Source: an uncultured Nitrosomonas sp.
Lineage (GTDB): Bacteria > Pseudomonadota > Gammaproteobacteria > Burkholderiales > Nitrosomonadaceae
NCBI GenBank assembly: GCA_949281375.1
Contig: CASDLT010000028.1
Coordinates: 1 to 64,000, forward strand
Reading direction: 5' to 3'
DNA: 64,000 nt
A model generated the notes under the pieces. That model saw nothing but the letters and a program-made list of their open reading frames with translations. It did not search any database and was not told where the DNA came from. Positions 1-7,779 of the stretch are shown one piece after another. The first letter of the stretch is position 1. Each line of letters opens with the position of its first letter. Made by a program: the position numbers and the translations under genes.

Positions 1-31
1 GCGATGTCCTAGGCCTCTAGACGATGGGGAC
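1..31 (-). tRNA. tRNA-Glu, 5' part only (cut by window edge)
   Basis: Read on the minus strand the first 31 bases begin GTCCCCATCGTCTAGAGGCC, the characteristic 5' acceptor stem and D-arm of bacterial tRNA-Glu. The anticodon and 3' half lie outside the window. It is 33 bp downstream of tRNA-Ala and on the same strand as gltX, so the cognate synthetase and its tRNA may be co-transcribed. The identity rests on 5' similarity only, because the anticodon is not visible. Confidence 0.8.
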
Positions 32-64
32 AAAATTGATTTATAGCAACCTACCAGAATTAAC

Positions 65-140
<76 letters not shown>

Positions 141-193
141 TGATCAAAGGAACAGCGATTATACTGAGGCCCAGTTTCATTGTAAAGAAAAGA

Positions 194-1585
194 TCAGTTT
201 GGGAATTCAGCGATACGGGCTTTAACGCGATTGAGCGTTTCTTCCCGGCCTAACAATTCAAGCACAGCATCAATCGATGGGGTGTGTATTTCCCCCGTAA
301 CCATTACTCGAAGCGGCATGGCAATCTTGGGTAGTTTGACATCCTGATTTTTGGCAGCGGTCTTTATTTCATGATGAATGGACTCACGGGCCCATTCAAT
401 ATGATGAAATTTTTCAATCAGATCGGATAATAAGGTTTTTGTTTCGTCATTGAAGAATTGGGTTTTTAAATCATCAGTCGGTTCGAGTGGACGATAAAAA
501 TAAATTGAAGCGTCTGCCAGTTCCTCTATGGTATTTACCCGTTCTTTTAATAAACCGACAACCCGTGATAAATCGGGGCCATTCGTAATAGAGCAATTAT
601 CCCTATCCAGGAAAGGTTTGGTTAATTCCGCCAGATGCTGATCATTGGTTTTTTTAAGATATTGCTGATTCAGCCAATGTAATTTTTCGGGGTTGAATTT
701 GGCCGGAGAACGACTGATAGCGGATAAATCAAACCATTCGATCAGTTCTTCACGGCTGAAGATTTCTTCATCGCCATGCGACCATCCTAATCGCGCCAAA
801 TAATTGAGCAAGGCATCGGGTAAATAGCCATCTTCCTGATATTGCATAACAGAAACAGCACCATGGCGTTTCGATAAGCGCTCGCCATTGGCACCCAGTA
901 TCATTGGTACGTGGGCATATTCGGGCAATGACGCATCGAGGGTTTTGAGAATATTGATCTGCCGCGGCGTGTTATTGACATGGTCATCGCCGCGAATCAC
1001 ATGACTGATATTCATGTCGAGATCATCGATGACAACGCTGAAGTTATAGGTTGGAATGCCATCGCTGCGTATCATGACCAGATCATCGAGTTCATGATTG
1101 GCGACGGTGATTCGACCTTTTATATGATCGTTGAACGTCACATGGCCTTCCAGAGGATTTTTAAAGCGAATCACAGGCTTGACGCCAGCAGGCGGAGTCT
1201 GCTTGGAATCACGCCAGCGCCCATCATAGCGGGGTTTTAGTCCCGCAGCGAGCTGCCGTTCACGCATGTCGTCCAGTTCTTCCTTGCTGGCGTAGCAGTA
1301 ATAAGCTTGATTATCCCGCAGTAATTGTTCAGCAACCTCATGATAGCGTTGCAACCGCTGCATTTGATAAAAAGGCCCTTCATCATAATCGATATTGAGC
1401 CATGCCATACCATCCAGAATCGCTTGTGTGGATTGCTGGGTTGAGCGTTCTTGATCGGTATCTTCAATCCGTAAAATAAACTTACCGCCGTGGCGGCGGG
1501 CGTATGCCCAAGAAAAAAGCGCCGTGCGTGCGCCGCCGATATGGAGATATCCGGTAGGGCTGGGAGCAAATCGTGTACGTACCAT
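194..1585 (-). CDS. gltX: Glutamyl-tRNA synthetase
   Basis: Cytoplasmic class I aminoacyl-tRNA synthetase that attaches glutamate to tRNA-Glu. The 463-residue length is normal for bacterial GluRS. The N-terminus MVRTRFAPSPTGYLHIGGAR contains the HIGH-type motif (HIGG, residues 15-18). The KMSKS-type loop appears as LSKRHG near residue 236. The C-terminal third is the helical anticodon-binding domain. The ATG at 1585 is supported because the conserved MVRTRFAPSP start follows directly. The gene reads toward tRNA-Ala and tRNA-Glu, which lie just downstream on the same strand. Glutamate charging also feeds heme synthesis; hemL is encoded at 31.3 kb. Confidence 0.97.
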   Translation of the reverse strand: MVRTRFAPSPTGYLHIGGARTALFSWAYARRHGGKFILRIEDTDQERSTQQSTQAILDGMAWLNIDYDEGPFYQMQRLQRYHEVAEQLLRDNQAYYCYASKEELDDMRERQLAAGLKPRYDGRWRDSKQTPPAGVKPVIRFKNPLEGHVTFNDHIKGRITVANHELDDLVMIRSDGIPTYNFSVVIDDLDMNISHVIRGDDHVNNTPRQINILKTLDASLPEYAHVPMILGANGERLSKRHGAVSVMQYQEDGYLPDALLNYLARLGWSHGDEEIFSREELIEWFDLSAISRSPAKFNPEKLHWLNQQYLKKTNDQHLAELTKPFLDRDNCSITNGPDLSRVVGLLKERVNTIEELADASIYFYRPLEPTDDLKTQFFNDETKTLLSDLIEKFHHIEWARESIHHEIKTAAKNQDVKLPKIAMPLRVMVTGEIHTPSIDAVLELLGREETLNRVKARIAEFPN

Positions 1586-1761
1586 GTTGTTTGAATTATT
1601 AAAAATATTGAATTTACGCCATATTTCGAATGGCAGAGGTGATGCCGTTACGCTTGAGCCGTGCTAAAACTAGTTGCTGGAAGTAGAATATTTGGATGAG
1701 ATTATAATAGGATTCCTCATCTGATTGATTTTTTATGTGCATCCTTACTGCGTTTAAGTAA

Positions 1762-3357
1762 ATGACTGAGCTCCTCCATGATTTGATTTTTAATTCCGCA
1801 CAGCACACACCCCAGGCTGAAGCCTTGCTTTATCAAGATCAATCGATGAATTATGAAGCTTTGGCTGGCGAAGTCGAGGCAAAAGCAAATGGTTTGCGAA
1901 ATCTAGGTGTAAAACGGGGAGAGCGGGTGGCGGTTTATCTTGAGAAGCGATTCGAGACAGTCATTGCCATGTTCGCAACCTCCGCCGCAGGGGGAGTATT
2001 TGTGCCGGTTAATCCCGTATTGAAACCGGAACAGGTCGCTCATATCATTCGTGACTGTGCCGCGAGTGTATTGATCACATCTTTTTCCCGGCTCAAAACA
2101 TTACGGTCGGAATTGTCGGCTTGCGCGGATCTGCGCGTGATTATAGGACTCGATGCCGACGGGGAATGGGGCGCTTGGCATGACTGCCCCGTTCTTCCGT
2201 GGGAGGCGCTGACAGCGTCATGCAGGTCTGCTTCGCCACTGATAGATAACGATATGGCGGTGATCATCTATACTTCCGGCAGCACCGGCAAGCCGAAAGG
2301 TGTAGTGCTTTCGCATCGGAATGTAGTTGCTGGCGCAAAATGCGTGAGCCATTATTTGATGAATCGTAGCGACGACCGGATCCTGACGGTTCTGCCATTG
2401 AGTTTCGACTACGGATTAAATCAACTGACGAGTGTTTTCCATGCCGGGGCAGTCAATATACTGATGAATTATCTGTTGCCGCGCGACATCATCCATGCGG
2501 TTCAACATTATCGAGTAACCGGGCTTGCCGCCGTACCGCCATTGTGGATTCAACTTGCTGACCTGAATTGGAATGGCGTGGCGCCTTTGCGCTATATCAC
2601 GAATTCGGGCGGTGCCATGCCGCGCAAAACGCTGGATCAATTACGCACAGCGTTACCCGGTACGCAAATTTTCTTGATGTATGGTTTCACGGAAGCATTC
2701 CGTTCAACCTATTTGCCGCCTCAGGAATTAGACCGGAGACCGGATTCCATCGGTAAAGCGGTGCCCAATGCTGAAATATTCGTGCTGCGTGAAGACGGAT
2801 CGCATTGCCTGCCCGGAGAGCCAGGAGAATTGGTGCATCGCGGCGCTTTCGTCGCGATGGGTTATTGGAATGATGCAGAGAAAACCGCGCAGTGTTTCAG
2901 ACCCGTTAAATCACATCCAGAAGGCATATCCATTGCCGAGATGGCAGCCTGGTCGGGCGATACCGTGCGGATGGATGAAGAGGGATTTTTATATTTCATC
3001 GAGCGCCGAGATGAAATGATCAAAACGTCCGGGTATCGTGTCAGTCCGACCGAAATAGAAGAAGTGCTGTATGCCATGAGCGGCATTACGGAAGCTGTGG
3101 TGCTGGGAGTTTCGCATCCCGTATTGGGACAAGCCATTATTGCTGTCGTGTGCTGCGTCGAGCAGGCGATGTTAACTGCTGACGACTTGTTGCTGCATTG
3201 CAAGCGGCATTTACCTGCTTTCATGCTTCCTCACCATATCGACATACGCAAAGGCAATTTGCCACGGAATCCCAACGGTAAAATTGACCGCACATTGCTT
3301 TTTCAACAAAGACAGCATTTTTTTAGGGATAACCAAAGTGGATCGCACCCTGCCTGA
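1762..3357 (+). CDS. Acyl-CoA ligase (AMP-forming), exosortase A system-associated
   Basis: ANL-superfamily adenylating enzyme of 531 residues. The AMP-binding signature YTSGSTGKPKG is near residues 170-180, YGFTEA-type A5 and GDTVRMDEEG-type A7 motifs follow, and the C-terminal catalytic lysine lies in PRNPNGKIDR (about residues 500-510). Resemblance is to the ligase family found with exosortase A (TIGR03098-type), whose members accompany PEP-CTERM export and exopolysaccharide loci. The substrate is unknown; the family is thought to activate an acyl or amino acid group for a carrier protein. It overlaps the next gene by 20 bp, so the two are translationally coupled. A generic fatty-acid or amino-acid ligase role cannot be excluded, but the neighbour makes the exosortase link strong. 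Confidence 0.88.
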   Translation: MTELLHDLIFNSAQHTPQAEALLYQDQSMNYEALAGEVEAKANGLRNLGVKRGERVAVYLEKRFETVIAMFATSAAGGVFVPVNPVLKPEQVAHIIRDCAASVLITSFSRLKTLRSELSACADLRVIIGLDADGEWGAWHDCPVLPWEALTASCRSASPLIDNDMAVIIYTSGSTGKPKGVVLSHRNVVAGAKCVSHYLMNRSDDRILTVLPLSFDYGLNQLTSVFHAGAVNILMNYLLPRDIIHAVQHYRVTGLAAVPPLWIQLADLNWNGVAPLRYITNSGGAMPRKTLDQLRTALPGTQIFLMYGFTEAFRSTYLPPQELDRRPDSIGKAVPNAEIFVLREDGSHCLPGEPGELVHRGAFVAMGYWNDAEKTAQCFRPVKSHPEGISIAEMAAWSGDTVRMDEEGFLYFIERRDEMIKTSGYRVSPTEIEEVLYAMSGITEAVVLGVSHPVLGQAIIAVVCCVEQAMLTADDLLLHCKRHLPAFMLPHHIDIRKGNLPRNPNGKIDRTLLFQQRQHFFRDNQSGSHPA

Positions 3358-4573
3358 ACACGCACCGCTAACCCAATTTCCGATTCAGGACGATTGTCTG
3401 GTAATCGGCGAGATTCCGTTGACAAGGCTGGTTCAACGCGTGGGAGGAACACCTTTCTATGCCTATGGTCGACAGCAGATCACCGAGCGTGTGGTTTTAT
3501 TGCGCCGATCATTGCCTGCCGGGGTTTTGCTGCACTATGCGATGAAAGCCAATCCGATGCCGGCGGTGGTTCAACATCTGGCGGGGCTGGTGGATGGCAT
3601 TGATGTGGCATCCATTGGGGAAATGAAAATTGCGTTGGATACGCCTATTTCTCCAGGGTCAGTCAGTTTTGCCGGACCCGGAAAAAAGGAACACGAACTG
3701 CGCTGTGCCATTGCTGCCGGTGTGCTGTTGAATGTCGAATCCCCGCGAGAGATGAGATTGATTGCCAAGCTGGGAGAATCACTGGGTATTCGTCCTCAGG
3801 TGGCGATTCGCATCAACCCGGATTTCGAGCTTAAATCGTCGGGTATGAAAATGGGGGGTGGACCGAAACCGTTTGGTGTCGATGCCGAGTCTCTGCCTGA
3901 TTTGTTAAAAGAAGTCGGTCGCTTAGACTTGGAGTTGATTGGCTTTCATATTTTTAGTGGATCGCAGAATTTGAATGTTTCGGCACTACAGGAGGCTCAT
4001 GAAAAAACAGTGCAATTGGCGATCCGATTGGCAGCTTATGCGTCTTCAGCCATCAAGTTGATCAATATCGGAGGAGGGTTCGGTATTCCTTATTTTCCTG
4101 GTGAGCGCCCTCTCAATTTGCCTGCGATTGGAGAACACCTGGAGCATTTATCCATTCTTCTGAAGCAGCACTTACCCACTGCTCGAATAGCTCTGGAACT
4201 TGGAAGATATATCGTCGGTGAAGCAGGAATTTATGTATGCCGGATTTTGGAACGTAAATTATCCAGAGGGCAAATATTTTTGATCACGGATGGCGGTCTG
4301 CATCATCATTTAGCAGCTTCAGGTAATTTTGGCCAGGTTATTCGAAAAAATTATCCTGTCATCATCGGCAACAAAGTTCGCGGCGATACCAGAGAAGTGG
4401 TTTCGGTTGTCGGCCCGTTGTGCACCCCGCTGGATGTATTGGCGGATCAATTGCCGATAGCAAAAGCTGGAGAAGGAGATTTGGTTGTTGTGTTGCAATC
4501 CGGCGCCTATGGTTTTACAGCGAGTCCGCAATCATTTCTTAATCATCCTTTACCTATTGAAGTGTTGGTATAA
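3338..4573 (+). CDS. Pyridoxal-dependent decarboxylase, exosortase A system-associated
   Basis: Fold-type III (alanine racemase/LysA-like) PLP decarboxylase. The PLP lysine is K70 in HYAMKAN, and a glycine-rich phosphate-binding segment reads GGGFGIPYF. It resembles diaminopimelate and ornithine decarboxylases, and in particular the exosortase A-associated group (TIGR03099-type). The reading frame is open from 3284, but I chose GTG at 3338 because AGGGA (3325-3329) sits 8 bases ahead and homologues begin near there; this gives 411 residues. It overlaps the ligase by 20 bp. With that ligase it probably makes and loads a small amine or amino-acid-derived group. The substrate is not determinable from sequence. 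Confidence 0.88.
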   Translation: MDRTLPEHAPLTQFPIQDDCLVIGEIPLTRLVQRVGGTPFYAYGRQQITERVVLLRRSLPAGVLLHYAMKANPMPAVVQHLAGLVDGIDVASIGEMKIALDTPISPGSVSFAGPGKKEHELRCAIAAGVLLNVESPREMRLIAKLGESLGIRPQVAIRINPDFELKSSGMKMGGGPKPFGVDAESLPDLLKEVGRLDLELIGFHIFSGSQNLNVSALQEAHEKTVQLAIRLAAYASSAIKLINIGGGFGIPYFPGERPLNLPAIGEHLEHLSILLKQHLPTARIALELGRYIVGEAGIYVCRILERKLSRGQIFLITDGGLHHHLAASGNFGQVIRKNYPVIIGNKVRGDTREVVSVVGPLCTPLDVLADQLPIAKAGEGDLVVVLQSGAYGFTASPQSFLNHPLPIEVLV

Positions 4574-5075
4574 GATTAATACTACAAATCTCCGGGAGTA
4601 AACGGCGTATAAGATATTGAGCAATTGGCTTTTTCAAGCTTGTTTGTTGCGTATAATGTACAAATTGGTATCTTTGTTGTGATTAATTGAGGAAATGATC
4701 AGGATCAGTTGAATATTAATGTTAAATATACTTAAATAAGCAAAACGCATTTTACGAAATAATAAGGAGTAGCCCGATCACTATGTAAAACATGGAAGTT
4801 AGTACACATTGATAGTGAACAGAAATAGAGCCATATAAACGTCAAATCGGAATTTAGTTTAGGTGAACGATCAATCCTGCAATTTATCATCACGTAGTTT
4901 GAAATCAAAATCATGAAATAGAGCTGCTGTTCTCCTCTATTTTATAAATGACATAAAGAAAACCAGGTTTATATTTATAGATGTAAATTGACTATTCGGC
5001 AGCTTCTGAATCAGAAATGAGTGTGCATAATGTCAGGGTATAAGTATTGCCAGGAAAATTTAACTAGGTGATTCT
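4574..5075 (+). other. Intergenic region, 502 bp, AT-rich
   Basis: No convincing gene. A 60-codon frame on the minus strand (4732-4914) has no ribosome-binding site and a low-complexity translation. A TATAAT hexamer occurs at 4652-4657 without a good -35 partner. A -24/-12-like element is listed separately at the 3' end. The region probably holds the promoter of the acyltransferase gene. Confidence 0.6.
5036..5050 (+). promoter_or_regulatory. Possible sigma-54 (-24/-12) promoter
   Basis: GGGTATAAGTATTGC places GG (5037-5038) exactly 10 bases before GC (5049-5050), the spacing of sigma-54 promoters, and the -12 half is TTGC as in the consensus. The -24 half matches only GG of TGGCAC. The site is 26 bp before the ATG of the acyltransferase. 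PEP-CTERM systems are known to be associated with PrsK/PrsR-type sigma-54 regulation, which is why it is noted. It is weak as a sequence match. Confidence 0.25.
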
Positions 5076-5867
5076 ATGAATGATTTGTACAATAGCTTTC
5101 AGAGATTTTTTGAAATCGTAATGGCTGATACGGCAGAATTACTCGATAAAGTGTATAAAATCCGTTATCAGGTATTATGTGTTGAAAAGCGTTTACCGGG
5201 ATTCGATGCCGATCAATGCCCCGGCATGCTCGAAAAAGACAGTTATGATCATCATTCCTCTCATGTACTGGTGAAATACCGTCCAACGGGTGATTATATT
5301 GGCACTGTTCGTATCATTCTAGCCGACTCCTCCCAACCAGATAAATTATTTCCCATCGAGTTGTACGGTCAGTCAGATCCTGAACTTTGTGATATTAAAA
5401 CCCTGCCACGCATTCAAACTGCCGAGATTTCCCGTGCAGTGGTTATAGGTCAATTTGATCGGCGTCGCGGTGAAGACCGGCGCAAAGGCGAACGTCGCAA
5501 AGCACTTTCGAATTCTAACACCAATAAAATCGTGTCCCATGAGAGACGAGGCACGGATCGTCGATCTGCGCTCAATATTGCATTGGTGCTCATGGCAGGC
5601 GTAGTTCGCATGTCAAAACAGTACGGGATCCGGAACTGGCTTTCCATTATGGATCCTGCATTAAATCGATTACTCAGTTACGATGGATTGGAATTCGATC
5701 CTATCGGCCCCCCCGTCAATTACCATGGTATGCGCCGTCCTTATTTTGTTAAGGTCGAAGAAGTATTGACTCGAATGTATACCAAACATCATGATGCATG
5801 GGAAGTCGTGACAGACTGCGGTAAGTACGATCTTCTTCTTTCTTCCGATGAAAAGGTACTGAATTAG
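5076..5867 (+). CDS. PEP-CTERM/exosortase system-associated acyltransferase (GNAT-like)
   Basis: 263-residue cytoplasmic protein resembling autoinducer-synthase/GNAT-type N-acyltransferases of the exosortase-associated group (TIGR03694-type). The N-terminal stretch DKVYKIRYQVLCVEKRLP and later AEISRAVVIG match the family pattern. A striking Arg/Lys-rich insertion lies at about residues 128-166, with repeated RRGEDRRKGERR-like units, and probably forms a surface loop or nucleic-acid or membrane contact. AGGTG (5066-5070) lies 5 bases before the ATG. It is the third exosortase-linked gene in a row, but a 500-bp gap separates it from the ligase/decarboxylase pair, so it may be regulated on its own. 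The acyl donor and acceptor are unknown. Confidence 0.85.
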   Translation: MNDLYNSFQRFFEIVMADTAELLDKVYKIRYQVLCVEKRLPGFDADQCPGMLEKDSYDHHSSHVLVKYRPTGDYIGTVRIILADSSQPDKLFPIELYGQSDPELCDIKTLPRIQTAEISRAVVIGQFDRRRGEDRRKGERRKALSNSNTNKIVSHERRGTDRRSALNIALVLMAGVVRMSKQYGIRNWLSIMDPALNRLLSYDGLEFDPIGPPVNYHGMRRPYFVKVEEVLTRMYTKHHDAWEVVTDCGKYDLLLSSDEKVLN

Positions 5868-5894
5868 GAAATTTTCTTTAATGGATTCCGATTC

Positions 5895-6356
5895 TTGATA
5901 CCAACATTCTTGAGTTACTTTTCATTCTCGATAAGAGCATTTATTTGCTGTTTATTGCTACTTTCTGCTTTTGTCGCATCTGAAGTGTGGGCAAACGAGC
6001 ATTTTGAGATTGTGATTTACCCTGGCGTCGGTGAGAAGGAAATTTCTCACAATTCGCTACGCTCCATCTTCAGTATGCGGCAAAAAACTTGGCCGGATGG
6101 CACCAAGATCAGGGTTTTTGTTTTACCGGATGATGATCAGTTGCATGAAATCGTTTCTAAAGAAAAATTAAATGTTTTTCCTTATCAGTTAAGGTCTATG
6201 TGGGATAGGTTGGTATTTTCGGGTACGGGCCAGGCCCCCATCAAAGTAAATTCAGTCGAAGAGATGCTGACAAAAGTAGCAAGCACACCGGGCGCAATAG
6301 GTTATTTATGGAGAGCAAAAATTGATGACACAGTTACCGTGCTCCAGATTAAGTAG
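5895..6356 (+). CDS. Small periplasmic phosphate-binding-like (PBP) protein
   Basis: About 153 residues. An N-terminal hydrophobic signal (FICCLLLLSAFVAS) with probable cleavage near VWA/NE precedes a compact domain with EISHNSLRSIFSMRQKTWPDG and GAIGYLWRAK, the pattern of PstS-like substrate-binding domains, here only about half the size of a full PstS. The start is uncertain: TTG at 5895 is used because no in-frame ATG exists near the signal peptide; AGGAA at 5866-5870 is too distant to fix it. The 3' end overlaps the porin gene. The arrangement small PBP-porin-GGDEF protein suggests it is the periplasmic sensory partner of the cyclic-di-GMP protein two genes downstream, not a transport component, as no ABC permease is nearby. 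Confidence 0.7.
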   Translation: MIPTFLSYFSFSIRAFICCLLLLSAFVASEVWANEHFEIVIYPGVGEKEISHNSLRSIFSMRQKTWPDGTKIRVFVLPDDDQLHEIVSKEKLNVFPYQLRSMWDRLVFSGTGQAPIKVNSVEEMLTKVASTPGAIGYLWRAKIDDTVTVLQIK

Positions 6357-7767
6357 CTATCGTATGGCTACAACATCTTGCCCGTGGGGTAAGATGTTGG
6401 TATTCGTATTGCTGTCGGGGGAATTAACCGCTCAGGCTCAAATTATTGATCCATCCTTAAAAAGCATTGAACCATCGCAACGGGCCGTAGTATTGCTGCC
6501 GGCAGGGGAATTACCAGCGCAAGCATTGGAATCAAATGCGGCTACTGCCACGCAGAAGCCCAATCTCTTCAACAGGACCACCAATTGGCTGCGTAGCAGA
6601 AATTTGCCCGGGGATTTACAGATTCATGGTTTTGCAAGTCAAGGGTATATTACAACCTCGGATAACGATGTATTCGGCAATAGTAATAATGGCGGCAGTT
6701 TCGGTTTGACCGAAGCGGGGTTGAATGTTTCTGTTCGGCCTTTGCCAAAATTGCAGTTATCTGCACAGGTATTATCACGACGGGCTGGTAAGGGAAATGA
6801 CGGTATGCCTCGTCTGGATTATGCTATTCTGGATTATCAATTGTATTCCCATGAAGCAAATCAATATGGCATTCGCATCGGTAGATTGAAGAATCCTTTT
6901 GGGTTTTATAATGAAACCCGGGATGTGGCTCATACCCGCCCCAGTATTTTATTGCCACAATCCATTTATTTCGATCGCACCCGTAATTTGGGGCTATCGG
7001 GAGATTCCATACAATTATATGGAGAAACCGCAATCGGCAGCATTGGAACCTTTTCGACACAGCTCGGTGTTTTTTGGCCAATTGTGAATGATAAAGACAC
7101 AGAAGTTTCATTAATCGCTTCACGTTTTTCACCTCAACCTTTGGGTGGGTTAAATAGAGATGCTTCCTTTATTGGTCGCGGAATTTTTGAAACCAATGAT
7201 AAGAGATTGCGTCTGGGGATCAGTGGAATATGGTTGAATACCAGCTATGATCCTCATGGCATTACGGATCCAGTTCGCTCGGGCTCGCTGCAATTTACCC
7301 CCATTTATTTTTCTGCTCAATATAATGCTGAAAAATGGAGTATCACTTCTGAATATGCCATTCGTCACTTCAAATATGATAGTACGTTTAGCTCCAATAT
7401 GTTGATTAACGGCAAGGATTTTTTTGGTGAGAGTTATTATGTTCAGGGTGAATATCGTTTTACGCCGAAATGGGAAGGATTTATTCGCTATGATGCGCTT
7501 TATACTGATCGATCGGATCGAAATGGAAAAGAATTTCAAGAAGAATTGCTGACCAAATATAACCTTCCGATTGCTGCACACAGTCGTTTTGCTAAGGATA
7601 TTACGGTAGGTTTACGCTGGAACGTCACACCGGAGTTTATGCTGCGCGCTGAATATCATCGCGTGAATGGAACGGGATGGCTATCGAGGCTGGATAATCC
7701 ATCAACTGAAGGACCCATGAGTCAGCACTGGGATTTGTATGCGATTCAGGCCTCATACCGATTCTGA
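6325..7767 (+). CDS. Outer-membrane beta-barrel porin
   Basis: About 480 residues with a signal peptide (MLVFVLLSGELTAQAQ), alternating amphipathic strands throughout and a terminal aromatic residue (ASYRF) typical of BamA-recognised outer-membrane barrels. The start is ambiguous. ATG 6325 has GGAG at 6310-6313, 11 bases away, and overlaps the previous gene by 32 bp. ATG 6364 gives a more standard short signal peptide but has no clear ribosome-binding site. The substrate is unknown; the neighbouring PBP-like protein hints at an anion or phosphate link. The next gene begins 12 bp after the stop, so one operon is likely. Confidence 0.78.
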   Translation: MTQLPCSRLSSYRMATTSCPWGKMLVFVLLSGELTAQAQIIDPSLKSIEPSQRAVVLLPAGELPAQALESNAATATQKPNLFNRTTNWLRSRNLPGDLQIHGFASQGYITTSDNDVFGNSNNGGSFGLTEAGLNVSVRPLPKLQLSAQVLSRRAGKGNDGMPRLDYAILDYQLYSHEANQYGIRIGRLKNPFGFYNETRDVAHTRPSILLPQSIYFDRTRNLGLSGDSIQLYGETAIGSIGTFSTQLGVFWPIVNDKDTEVSLIASRFSPQPLGGLNRDASFIGRGIFETNDKRLRLGISGIWLNTSYDPHGITDPVRSGSLQFTPIYFSAQYNAEKWSITSEYAIRHFKYDSTFSSNMLINGKDFFGESYYVQGEYRFTPKWEGFIRYDALYTDRSDRNGKEFQEELLTKYNLPIAAHSRFAKDITVGLRWNVTPEFMLRAEYHRVNGTGWLSRLDNPSTEGPMSQHWDLYAIQASYRF

Positions 7768-7779
7768 TCGGAATCTTAC

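Noticed and set aside
980-1569. Frames inside gltX on both strands
   Set aside because: Fully contained in gltX with its HIGH and KRHG motifs; no ribosome-binding sites and translations without family similarity.
4640-4660. TATAAT at 4652-4657 as a promoter
   Set aside because: No acceptable -35 hexamer at 15-19 bp; reported only as part of the intergenic description.
4732-4914. 60-codon frame in the intergenic region before the acyltransferase
   Set aside because: No ribosome-binding site, composition typical of AT-rich noncoding DNA.
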